37,058 nucleotides of DNA from Lewinellaceae bacterium (GTDB lineage: Bacteria; Bacteroidota; Bacteroidia; Chitinophagales; Saprospiraceae): assembly GCA_024642625.1 (NCBI GenBank), contig JAHEAU010000007.1, positions 1 to 37,058 of the forward strand. The letters run 5' to 3'. Below are positions 1 through 9,179 of the stretch, one piece after another. Each line of letters begins with the position of its first letter. The stretch's first letter is position 1. The translations under genes were made by a program, and so were the position numbers. The notes beneath the pieces were generated by a model. The model worked only from the letters and a program-made list of their open reading frames with translations, was not told the DNA's origin and made no database searches.

Positions 1-814
1 CTATCGTGGCAACCGGGCCTAGACTGGCGATAATGGCTGTGTTGCTTGCACCCAGGCGGCGAATGCCTTCCGAGATCAGAAAAACTGGAATGACTGTGGA
101 AAAAATACTCAATCCTGTAAAGAGGAAATACACCTCTATCGGCCACTGCAGGTCTGCTAGTGAGCGAGTAAGCGCAAAATGAATGAATGTCATGGTGCCT
201 GCAATCATCATGATCAAACTGGTATAAAGTATACTGCCAAACCGGGCAATGGTATCGCCAACCAGCAACAAGTAAGCAGCAAAAAAAATGGAGCTTGCCA
301 ATATCAACAATGCGCCCCAACCCATTTGCGCAGACTCACGCAAACCCGGTATTAATACGAGAATAATCCCGCCATACGTCAGCATCAGTGCAAGGCTCTG
401 CTGGCGGGTGATGGGAATCTTTCGCAAGAGGGATGAGAGAACGACAACGATTGTCGGATACGTAAACAGGATGAGTCGCTCCAATCCAGCCGAAACCGTT
501 TTCAACCCGATAAAATTGAGAAAACTGGCACCATAATATCCCAAAAAGGCAAACAGGGAGAGTTGGCGCCAGTCGCGACCCATAACCCGAAACCCGGATT
601 TTCGGCGCCAGGCCCAGATAGCAGCAATCGCAAAAAAGGGAAAGGAAAAGCCCAACCTCATTGTCATCAATGTGGTCGCATCAACCCCGTACGGATAGAT
701 CAGCTTCGCAAAGATGGCCTTGGCAGAGAAGAGGATATTGCCGATGACGACAAATAGGATACCTGTACGTTGAGAAGTGGACAAACCGGCTCTTTTCCTG
801 TTGCTTGAAATCAA
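1..814 (-). CDS. EamA/DMT-family transporter, C-terminus truncated by window edge
   Basis: Reverse-strand translation open to the left edge: ...RTGILFVVIGNILFSAKAIFAKLIYPYGVDATTLMTMRLGFSFPFF...LISEGIRRLGASNTAIIASLGPVATI, multi-TM with EamA-like GPV motif. Absent from ORF track (edge plus non-ATG start). TTG start at 814 or 784; TAccTTTG box at 821-828 on minus strand favours 784. Confidence 0.85.
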   Translation of the reverse strand, partial: MISSNRKRAGLSTSQRTGILFVVIGNILFSAKAIFAKLIYPYGVDATTLMTMRLGFSFPFFAIAAIWAWRRKSGFRVMGRDWRQLSLFAFLGYYGASFLNFIGLKTVSAGLERLILFTYPTIVVVLSSLLRKIPITRQQSLALMLTYGGIILVLIPGLRESAQMGWGALLILASSIFFAAYLLLVGDTIARFGSILYTSLIMMIAGTMTFIHFALTRSLADLQWPIEVYFLFTGLSIFSTVIPVFLISEGIRRLGASNTAIIASLGPVATI

Positions 815-879
815 GGCAAAGGTACATGGACATCCTTTAACACAGATCTTTGCTGAAATAAGGTGAAAGGTGAGACAAA

Positions 880-1200
880 TTGACTCAGAGACTGAGAGAA
901 AGTCGGAAAGCGGAAGTGCGAAATCGGAAAGACGAAGTGACTCAGGGACGAAGAGACTTAGAGACTGAGGGAAAGTCGAAAGTAGGAAAGTAACCGACAA
1001 CAGAAATCCGACAACTGAGTTTCTTTGCGCCTTAATGACCTTGGGACTTTGAGACCTTGGGACTTTGAGATGTAGAGTGTGGAGAGTAGAGGGTAGAGAG
1101 CTTTTGACAGATCATGAATGGCGACATAATTTGGCACGTTGAACATTGAAATACCATTCCCGAAGGAAACCAGGAACTTGGAACGCAGGAACGAGGAATA
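880..1200. repeat. Word-like degenerate purine-rich repeats (gactcagRgactgagR, gaaagtcggaaag, exact 16-nt tandem accttgggactttgag x2)
   Basis: Direct reading; exact tandem accttgggactttgag at 1039-1054 and 1055-1070; ggaacttggaacgcaggaacgaggaa near 1171-1198. Confidence 0.8.
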
Positions 1201-1278
1201 AATACGATTTTATCCATTTCAACAGTAGGAAGGATATATTTTCAAACATTTTGTTTAAATTTGTCGCAAATTCATCCC

Positions 1279-3435
1279 ATGGCACAGGAAACCCGGGATC
1301 CTTCACAACTTCTTCAGGATGTCTTTGGCTATGCTACCTTTCGTCCCCATCAACGGGAGGCGATCGAACACCTATTGTCTGGACAGGATGCACTGGTCAT
1401 CATGCCCACTGGTGGAGGAAAGTCGCTATGTTACCAAATTCCCGCCCTGGTCAAGGAAGGTGTTGCATTGGTTATTTCTCCCTTGATCGCCCTGATGAAA
1501 GACCAGGTGGAAGCCCTTAGAACGAATGGCATTAGTGCTTATGCCATCAACAGCACATTAGACAGCAGTGAAAAGGTCCACATACATGAGGAGATCGGAA
1601 AAGGGAAGGTCAAATTACTCTATGTTTCTCCTGAAAAAGTAATGACCCCTCCGTTTCTGGAATATCTGTCTACGCTCCCGCTTTCACTCATAGCGATTGA
1701 CGAGGCACACTGCGTTTCCATGTGGGGCAACGATTTTCGTCCGGAATATGCGCAGCTTTCGGGCATGATCCAACGCTTGCCCGACATACCGGTTATTGCC
1801 TTGACTGCCACCGCTGACCCAGCAACACAGACAGATATTGTCAAGCAACTTGGCCTTCGAAATGCCAGCCTGTTCCTCGGCAGTTTTGCTCGTGAAAATC
1901 TACACATTGAAGTTCAGCCTGCCACCCAGCGCATGAATCGCATCCTTCGTTTTCTCAACGATCACGGGGATCAGCCAGGTATCGTGTACTGTCTTTCCCG
2001 AAAGTCAACAGAACGAGTGGCTGAACAACTGCGAAAGGAAGGATATCATGCTGCGCACTATCACGCTAAAATGGATCGGCAGGAACGGGACCGTGTCCAG
2101 GAGGATTTTCAACGAGATAACATTCAAATTATATGTGCCACTATCGCGTTCGGAATGGGCATTGACAAATCAAATATCCGCTGGATCATCCACTATAATC
2201 TTCCCAAAAATATTGAAAGCTACTACCAGGAAATCGGCCGCGCAGGTCGTGATGGAGTCCAGGCAAATACGCTCCTTTTTGCCGGATTTGGAGATGTGAT
2301 GACCTACCGGATGATGATCTCAGATAGCGAATCACCCGAGTCGTTTAAGGAGGTCCAGATCCAGAAGCTGGATCGGATGTTTTCCTATTCCCAGGCGACC
2401 TCATGCCGGACCAACGCCATTCTCAGTTACTTTGGCGAAAGTCGGCATCAACCCTGTGGCCATTGTGATCGTTGCGATCACCCAGTTTCCTCTTTCGATG
2501 GGACCCAGATCGCACAAATCGCCCTATCTGCAGTTGCCCGGGTCAAGGAAACAGTCGGTATGCAACTTCTTGTGGATATTCTCCGGGGAGCAGGTACGCG
2601 TGAAATCCGTGATGGTGGGTTTGATCGGGTGAAGACCTATGGTGCTGGACGGGCACATTCTCGGGACCATTGGGTCCAATATATCACTCAATTGATCGAT
2701 CGTGGGTTGGTTTCCATTGATTATACAGAATACGGCCATTTGAAAATGACATCGATTGGACAAGATGTATTGTTCGGTCGTGAATCTGTATCCCTGACGA
2801 AACCGGAAAACTATAAGGAAAAAAAGCCCCGGGAGAAGCTGAAAAAAGAAACCTCACGCCAGGCGTTTCGGCGTGAATTATTGGTGAGTGTCTCTCTATG
2901 GCGTAAAAAACGGGCAGATCAGGAAGGGATCAGCCCGGCCCATTTGTTGAGCGACGCCACCATCGCAGCCTTGGTCGAAGGTCCAACAATGTTTATTGGC
3001 CAACTGGAGGAGATTCCAGGATTTTCAGCGCACAAAAGACAGCTTTACGGGAAAGAGATCATACAAGCGATCAGATCCTATTGCAATGGCCAGGAATGGA
3101 TCAAATCATTTAAAGGGGCTACCTATCTGGAAACTCTGGATTATCTCCATGCCGGGGTGTCGTTGCAAGAGATTATCCATGCTCGTGGATTGGGCCAGGA
3201 GACTCTTTATGGACATTTGGCCTGGCTTGTCGAGCAGGGCGAAGAACTGGATATTTCCTCGCATTTTACTGGGGATGAACAAAGTGTCATCATCTCCAAG
3301 TGGTTGGAATTAGGGCAACCGGAGTCGCTCAACACGGTGATTCAGCATCTACCTGAAGGAACGGGATACGGCAAAATCAAATTGGCCATCGCGGTTTGGT
3401 ATCGTGCCCAAAAGGAAGATGTGATGATCAACTGA
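1279..3435 (+). CDS. recQ: ATP-dependent DNA helicase RecQ
   Basis: MPTGGGKSLCYQIPAL Walker A, DEAH box, RecQ-Ct zinc cysteines (CGHCDRCD), C-terminal HRDC-like region. Track start 1261 is TTG; ATG at 1279. Confidence 0.95.
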   Translation: MAQETRDPSQLLQDVFGYATFRPHQREAIEHLLSGQDALVIMPTGGGKSLCYQIPALVKEGVALVISPLIALMKDQVEALRTNGISAYAINSTLDSSEKVHIHEEIGKGKVKLLYVSPEKVMTPPFLEYLSTLPLSLIAIDEAHCVSMWGNDFRPEYAQLSGMIQRLPDIPVIALTATADPATQTDIVKQLGLRNASLFLGSFARENLHIEVQPATQRMNRILRFLNDHGDQPGIVYCLSRKSTERVAEQLRKEGYHAAHYHAKMDRQERDRVQEDFQRDNIQIICATIAFGMGIDKSNIRWIIHYNLPKNIESYYQEIGRAGRDGVQANTLLFAGFGDVMTYRMMISDSESPESFKEVQIQKLDRMFSYSQATSCRTNAILSYFGESRHQPCGHCDRCDHPVSSFDGTQIAQIALSAVARVKETVGMQLLVDILRGAGTREIRDGGFDRVKTYGAGRAHSRDHWVQYITQLIDRGLVSIDYTEYGHLKMTSIGQDVLFGRESVSLTKPENYKEKKPREKLKKETSRQAFRRELLVSVSLWRKKRADQEGISPAHLLSDATIAALVEGPTMFIGQLEEIPGFSAHKRQLYGKEIIQAIRSYCNGQEWIKSFKGATYLETLDYLHAGVSLQEIIHARGLGQETLYGHLAWLVEQGEELDISSHFTGDEQSVIISKWLELGQPESLNTVIQHLPEGTGYGKIKLAIAVWYRAQKEDVMIN

Positions 3436-3523
3436 TCGAAGTCGATTTCTCCAAATTCACTCACTCTATGCTGTTTTAAAGGAACGGATTGGAAATCCTT
3501 CAAACTTAATTAGTTTCGCTGAG

Positions 3524-5887
3524 ATGTCTGCTCGATCCTTTGGCACGGCGCCGGTTTTCTTTACGGCTATTTCTACTATCCTGGGAGCAATCATGTTCCT
3601 TCGATTCGGCTTTGCGGTTGGACATGTTGGACTGCTTGGCACGTTTCTGATCATCTTGTTGGGTCATGCAGTGACCATCCCTACTGCAATGGCGATTGCA
3701 GAAATCTCCACAAATCAACGCGTTGAAGGGGGAGGTGAATACTATATTATCTCACGCACATTTGGAGTTGTTATCGGTTCTTCCATTGGGCTGGCGCTTT
3801 ATATGTCACAAGCGATCAGCGTCGCCTTTTATATCATGGCCTTTACAGAAGCGTTCAGCCCAGCTATTGATTGGCTCAGCATGAATGTCGGGTTACCTGC
3901 TTGGTTGGAATGGGTATTGCGTCAAAAACAGACCATAGGTATTCCTGCGCTGCTGGTCCTTACGTGGATCATGTTGACTAAAGGTGCGGAATTGGGAGTT
4001 AAAGCACTATATGTGGTGGTTTTCACATTGGCTTTATCTCTGGTGGCCTTTTTTATAGGTAAAACTGAATATGCTGAAACCCACCATATCAAATTGTTGG
4101 ACACCATCTACGAAACCGAAGAACCAGTTCAATCACTTTCCTATCGATTGACAGATACAGCAACGATATCTGTCTTTCAGTTTCCATTCCAAAGCGAAAC
4201 TGTAGAGCCTGTTCCTCCTGTTCCTACCCGCGATCACAATCGTGACAGACTTGGTTTCTTTTTGGTTTTCGCGATCATCTTTCCAGCTTTTACCGGGATG
4301 ACTGCCGGTGTAGGCCTGTCTGGTGATCTGAAAGACCCGGGAAAGGCCCTGCCCTTGGGAACACTGGGGGCAACCCTTTTCGGTATGGTAATCTACCTCT
4401 TCATGGCATGGAAATTGGCTGAATCGGCTTCTCCCGCTGATCTGGCTAATACTGATCAACTCGTCATGTCATCGATTGCCTGGCAAGGGTGGTGGGTCAT
4501 ACCACTGGGATTGGCTGCTGCAACCATTTCTTCTGCTCTCGGGTCAATTATGGTTGCTCCCAGGACGCTCCAGGCCATTGCCCGCGATGAAGTCTTACCA
4601 CAAAAGGCGATCAATCGATGGTTATCTGTCGGTCGGAATCCTAATGACGAACCCTTCAATGCAACGTTGGTCACAATTCTGATTGCTGGCGCTTTTATCC
4701 TGGTAGGGGCCCTTGATGCCGTGGCCGAAGTCATTTCCATGTTCTTTATGGTCACTTATGGAACGTTGTGTTTGATCTCTTTTTTACAACATTTTGCCGC
4801 AGATCCTTCTTATCGACCTCGTTTTCGATCACGATGGTATGTATCGCTGTTTGGCGCAATTGCCTGTTTTGGGTTGATGTTTGCGATGAATGCGATGTAC
4901 GCTTTGGTATCCATATTGATGATGATTGTTGCGTATTGGATTTTGGATCGAAACAATCCTGACAAGAAATCCCTGGCTCTCCTATTTCAAGGAGTCATCT
5001 TTCAGTTCAGCCGTCGGTTACATGTGTTCCTGCAGTCTGCAAAAAAGGAAGAGTCATTGAGTTGGAGACCTTCTGCCATCTGTCTTAGTGAACATTCTTT
5101 CGAGCGTCCGGGAGCGTTCGATCTCCTCCGTTGGATTTCCCAACGATATGGCTTTGGTACCTATATTCATCACATTCAGGGATACCTATCCCGGAACACC
5201 CATATCGAAGCAGAAGCTTATAAACAACGACTGATAGATCATGCAGAGAAAAGTGGCAGCAAGGTCTATGTGGATACGATGGTTGGAACATCCTTCTCTT
5301 CCGCAGTAAGTTCTGTGATTCAGCTTCCCGGAGTTGCAGGAGCAGACAACAACCTGATCCTGTTCGAGTTTGCAAAACAAGATCCTGAAGAACTGACTGA
5401 ACTCATTGAGAATTTCAAACTCATTCATGCTGTTCGGTTTGATATTCTCCTTTTAGGTAGTTGCGAACGAAATTTTGGTCTCCATCAAGAAATTCACCTC
5501 TGGATCACTGGCCATGACACTGAAAACAGTACCCTCATGATCCTGTTGGCCTATATTATTACAGGTCATTATGATTGGAAGCGTGCTCGGATAACGATTC
5601 ACGCTATTGCCCCGATTGACCGACTTGAGGAAGAGCGAATCCTTTTGGCCAAGCTCATCCATGATGGTCAATTGCCTATATCCGAGCATAATTTGAAGGT
5701 TATTCCTCGTCCGGAGACAATCGATACACGTACATTGATTAATGAAACTTCTCAGGATGCTGATCTTACATTGATCGGTTTTAGAGAAGAAGCAGTACGC
5801 CGCAAAGGCACAGATTTGTTTACAGGATTTAATCAGCTTGGGAATATCCTGTTTGTTGGAGCCGCTGAAGGCAAGGAAATTAAATAG
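3524..5887 (+). CDS. APC-superfamily permease, SLC12/cation-chloride-cotransporter-like
   Basis: AISTILGAIMFLRFGFAVGHVG N-terminus, ~12 TM region, soluble C-terminal domain; 787 aa. Confidence 0.8.
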   Translation: MSARSFGTAPVFFTAISTILGAIMFLRFGFAVGHVGLLGTFLIILLGHAVTIPTAMAIAEISTNQRVEGGGEYYIISRTFGVVIGSSIGLALYMSQAISVAFYIMAFTEAFSPAIDWLSMNVGLPAWLEWVLRQKQTIGIPALLVLTWIMLTKGAELGVKALYVVVFTLALSLVAFFIGKTEYAETHHIKLLDTIYETEEPVQSLSYRLTDTATISVFQFPFQSETVEPVPPVPTRDHNRDRLGFFLVFAIIFPAFTGMTAGVGLSGDLKDPGKALPLGTLGATLFGMVIYLFMAWKLAESASPADLANTDQLVMSSIAWQGWWVIPLGLAAATISSALGSIMVAPRTLQAIARDEVLPQKAINRWLSVGRNPNDEPFNATLVTILIAGAFILVGALDAVAEVISMFFMVTYGTLCLISFLQHFAADPSYRPRFRSRWYVSLFGAIACFGLMFAMNAMYALVSILMMIVAYWILDRNNPDKKSLALLFQGVIFQFSRRLHVFLQSAKKEESLSWRPSAICLSEHSFERPGAFDLLRWISQRYGFGTYIHHIQGYLSRNTHIEAEAYKQRLIDHAEKSGSKVYVDTMVGTSFSSAVSSVIQLPGVAGADNNLILFEFAKQDPEELTELIENFKLIHAVRFDILLLGSCERNFGLHQEIHLWITGHDTENSTLMILLAYIITGHYDWKRARITIHAIAPIDRLEEERILLAKLIHDGQLPISEHNLKVIPRPETIDTRTLINETSQDADLTLIGFREEAVRRKGTDLFTGFNQLGNILFVGAAEGKEIK

Positions 5888-6659
5888 GTCCTTGTAGTGT
5901 TCCTGGATCTTGAAACAATGGCTGAAACTGGATGGCCTGGAGCACGGCAAATCCATCCACAGTTTTCAATCCGATCATCTTTTGGACCTGTTCCTCTGTC
6001 CATCCCGTCCGGACGTGGATTTCTTTCCAAGCATCATCTTCAGTTTCTGCACGTGGTACACTGTTCAATTCAGATTGAATGCGGCAATATTCATAAACCG
6101 CCAAATCGAGCTGCTTGACCGGATGTCGGAGTCCAGATACAAGTGCCTCCGCTGCGAAAAGGACAACACCATCTTCTGAAAACCATTCACTGGAATGCCA
6201 TTCCTGTTGATAGAGAGGCGAAGGAAAGGCGGTGGGATAAACAACAATCTTTTCACAGTTTGAATACAACAGATTATCCTCCTCAAATCGGACTTTGACT
6301 GCAGCCGCTCCAATGATCACCTGTATATCATCCGGTACGGAATCCCATCCCTGGGGCATGAATTCATTGCCCATTTGAAACAGAGCTATACGTTGCCGAA
6401 ACTTCGTTTTTGCTACGGGTCCGAGTTCTTTATAATAGAGATCATAGCGTTCCAGAAAAGCCTTCATTTCCGGATCCAGATCCATAGGATGACGTGTATA
6501 CCACCACCAGTTGACTTGGGGGCTGAACACATGGGTTAATGCAACCAGGATAACACCGATGATGATCATCCAGGAATAGTTAGTGGAAACCTCCCAGCTC
6601 AAGTAAAGACCCGTCAGAGTAAACAGCACAAATGGAACGATTACAAGTCGTGCAAACAT
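5880..6659 (-). CDS. MtfA/M90-like zinc peptidase-family protein, HExxH motif lost
   Basis: N-terminal TM helices, then MtfA-like layout (IVVYPTAFPSPLYQQEWHSSEWFSEDGVVLFAAEALVSGLRHPVKQLDLAVYEYCRIQS); YEYCR sits where HEFAH is expected. Confidence 0.55.
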   Translation of the reverse strand: MFARLVIVPFVLFTLTGLYLSWEVSTNYSWMIIIGVILVALTHVFSPQVNWWWYTRHPMDLDPEMKAFLERYDLYYKELGPVAKTKFRQRIALFQMGNEFMPQGWDSVPDDIQVIIGAAAVKVRFEEDNLLYSNCEKIVVYPTAFPSPLYQQEWHSSEWFSEDGVVLFAAEALVSGLRHPVKQLDLAVYEYCRIQSELNSVPRAETEDDAWKEIHVRTGWTEEQVQKMIGLKTVDGFAVLQAIQFQPLFQDPGTLQGPI

Positions 6660-6731
6660 GGCATCAAGATACAGGTCATTCAGCCGGGAAATGGCAAATT
6701 TTAAGTATACTGCATCACAAAATGGAACCGG

Positions 6732-8648
6732 ATGGGTCAGCTACAGGTGAACCTAATACAACAGCAGGAAGAAAAGCACCAGTTTATCCGGCATCTTTTG
6801 CAGGATGTACAGGCGCTGCAGTACATGCTGGATAACGATTGGTTTGAATCCGGGATCGTCCGCATGGGTGCAGAACAGGAAATGGCTCTGGTCCATCTCG
6901 ATACCTTAAAACCAGCCATTATTGCAGAGGAGATTCTGGAAAATCTATCCCAGCATCCATGGTTAACTTCGGAATTAGCAGCATTCAATCTGGAGGTCAA
7001 TATGAATCCCAGGGAGTTGACTGAATCTTGCTTCAGTGAAACAGAAAAAGAAGTGAGAGGATACCTTCGAATTATCCAGGCTGAATTAATGAAAAAGAAT
7101 GCCGGTCTTGTCCTGACAGGCATCCTTCCCACTCTGCGCAAACTGGACCTTACGCTGGATAATATTACGCCACGTGATCGGTATTATGCCCTGATGGATG
7201 CCTTGAAAAACATGCAGTTGGGATCCGCCTTTGAATTGCGACTCACCGGGATCGACGAGCTTCTTGTCAAACATGATACCCCCTTCCTGGAAGCCTGTAA
7301 CACAAGTTTTCAGATCCACTTGCAGGTTCATCCGAGTCAGTTTGTGCAAATGTATAATATCGCACAAGTCCTGACTGCTCCAGTGCTTGCCGCTTGTGCC
7401 AATTCTCCAATAGTCTTTGGCAGACGGCTCTGGCATGAATCCAGAATTGCCTTGTTCCAACAATCAATCGATACGCGCACATCCCATGATCATATGCGCG
7501 AACGAAGCCCTAGGGTCCAATTTGGTAATGGTTGGCTACGGAATTCCATCATGGACATTTATAAAGAAGACATTGCACGTTTTCGGGTATTGATCAGTAG
7601 TGTCCAGGAAGAAAATTCTCTGGGGCAGGTTAAAAATGGAACAGTGCCGAAGCTCCGGGCACTCCAGGTCCATAATTCGACTGTTTATCGGTGGAATCGA
7701 CCTTGTTATGGAATCAGCCCGAATGGCAAACCTCACCTACGGATCGAAAATCGGGTTATTCCCAGCGGACCTACAGTGCAAGATGAGATTGCCAACTCTG
7801 CATTGTGGTTGGGTGCGATGATCGGCATGGCTGCCCGCATAGAGGATGTGACAACACATATCAGTTGGGAGGATGTACGCGATAATTTCGGCAAAGTGGC
7901 GCGGTTCGGAATCGATACTCAACTCAATTGGTTTGACGATAAAAAGGTCAGTACGATTGAGCTCCTATTGAATGAATTGCTTCCAATGGCAAGGGAAGGA
8001 CTGACCAATGCTGGTGTCGATAAAGCGGATATTGACCATTATCTAGGCATTATCGAAGAACGAACCAAACTCCATATGAATGGAGCGCGATGGATGTTGC
8101 GAGCATATACAAAATTGAAAAATGAAGTGACCCAGGATGAAGCCCTGAGCACATTAACTGCCAGTATCATGCAAAACCAGGAAACTGATCTACCCGGGCA
8201 TGCCTGGGAATTACCCGATCCAAATCAATTAGGGCATTACAAACCGGGCACCTTGAAGGTCGAAGAGTTTATGACGACAGATTTGTTCACAGCGCAAGGT
8301 GACGATTTGATACCAATGGTTACTGAAATGATGGATTGGAGGAAGATCCGATATATGCCTGTTGAAGATGAAAAGGGAAACCTGGTTGGATTGATTACGT
8401 CTCGGTTGCTCCTTCGTCATTATTCCAAGGATTACTCTCTTGAAGGCCCTCCGCCGACCATGATCAGGGAGATTATGATCAAGTCACCGCTGACAGCCAC
8501 TCAAAAAACAACGCTAATCGAAGCGATGAATCTTATGCGCGAAAATGAGATCGGTTGTTTACCCGTTGTTCAGGATAACGAGCTGGTTGGTATTATTACT
8601 GAGATGGACTTCCTGCGTGTGTCCAGTCGACTATTGGAAAGAAGCTGA
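6732..8648 (+). CDS. GCS2-family carboxylate-amine/glutamate-cysteine ligase-like protein fused to a C-terminal CBS domain pair
   Basis: MGAEQEMALVH, MNPRELT; C-term VEEFMTTDLFTAQGDD...YMPVEDEKGNLVGLITSRLLL and IREIMIKSPLTATQKTTLIEAMNLMRENEIGCLPVVQDNELVGIITEMDFL = two CBS motifs. Confidence 0.8.
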   Translation: MGQLQVNLIQQQEEKHQFIRHLLQDVQALQYMLDNDWFESGIVRMGAEQEMALVHLDTLKPAIIAEEILENLSQHPWLTSELAAFNLEVNMNPRELTESCFSETEKEVRGYLRIIQAELMKKNAGLVLTGILPTLRKLDLTLDNITPRDRYYALMDALKNMQLGSAFELRLTGIDELLVKHDTPFLEACNTSFQIHLQVHPSQFVQMYNIAQVLTAPVLAACANSPIVFGRRLWHESRIALFQQSIDTRTSHDHMRERSPRVQFGNGWLRNSIMDIYKEDIARFRVLISSVQEENSLGQVKNGTVPKLRALQVHNSTVYRWNRPCYGISPNGKPHLRIENRVIPSGPTVQDEIANSALWLGAMIGMAARIEDVTTHISWEDVRDNFGKVARFGIDTQLNWFDDKKVSTIELLLNELLPMAREGLTNAGVDKADIDHYLGIIEERTKLHMNGARWMLRAYTKLKNEVTQDEALSTLTASIMQNQETDLPGHAWELPDPNQLGHYKPGTLKVEEFMTTDLFTAQGDDLIPMVTEMMDWRKIRYMPVEDEKGNLVGLITSRLLLRHYSKDYSLEGPPPTMIREIMIKSPLTATQKTTLIEAMNLMRENEIGCLPVVQDNELVGIITEMDFLRVSSRLLERS

Positions 8649-8669
8649 TAACGACGGAGTGCTTTCCGG

Positions 8670-9056
8670 TTAATTCAACCGATAAGGGGCAACCATTGTA
8701 AATTCGGGAATCTGCACATCGATGCGGCTCTCATCGTCTTCCTTTCGCATCGTGAATATGCCATACATCTTTCCGATGTCGGTTAATAGATTGGTCCAGG
8801 AAACATATTCGTGATGCTCGCCAGGTTCGATGATCGGTTGTTGGCCGATAACACCATCACCTTCGACTTCGCGGAGAATATTGTTTGAATCCCTGATATA
8901 CCAATGACGACGTAATAGCTGAACTGTATCCATACTCTCATTTCGAATATGAATGCGGTATGCATAAACAAACCGATCCTCCTCAGGACTGGAGTGTTTC
9001 TCCTGATAAAAGGTCTCCACACTGACCCGAATGCCTTGAGTAATTATCGATTGCAT
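8670..9056 (-). CDS. apaG: ApaG-domain protein
   Basis: 128 aa; FVYAYRIHIRNES, LLRRHWYIRDSNN, EVEGDGVIGQQPIIEPGEHHEYVS, GIFTM are ApaG signatures. Confidence 0.95.
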   Translation of the reverse strand: MQSIITQGIRVSVETFYQEKHSSPEEDRFVYAYRIHIRNESMDTVQLLRRHWYIRDSNNILREVEGDGVIGQQPIIEPGEHHEYVSWTNLLTDIGKMYGIFTMRKEDDESRIDVQIPEFTMVAPYRLN

Positions 9057-9179
9057 ATCCTTTTCGTTGGATAAAAATCAGATTCCAACAGCTAATAAGC
9101 AACTCCTGAGTGAAAAAAATTGATTTTAATATCGGTTAGAGCATTCCAGGCTGAAATACGATTCCAGTCATTCCAGCCA

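Noticed and set aside
880-1200. CRISPR-like array in the repeat block upstream of recQ
   Set aside because: No constant repeat with regular unique spacers; words are degenerate and irregular, and no cas genes are present.
1146-1520. 124-aa + ORF overlapping the start of recQ
   Set aside because: Out-of-frame overlap with clear recQ coding sequence and the word-repeat block.
5453-5956. 167-aa minus ORF antisense to the permease C-terminus
   Set aside because: Overlaps two better-supported genes; composition atypical.
9057-9179. Possible riboswitch between corA and apaG (Mg-related genes)
   Set aside because: Only ~120 nt and AT-rich, with no M-box-like structure recognised by eye.
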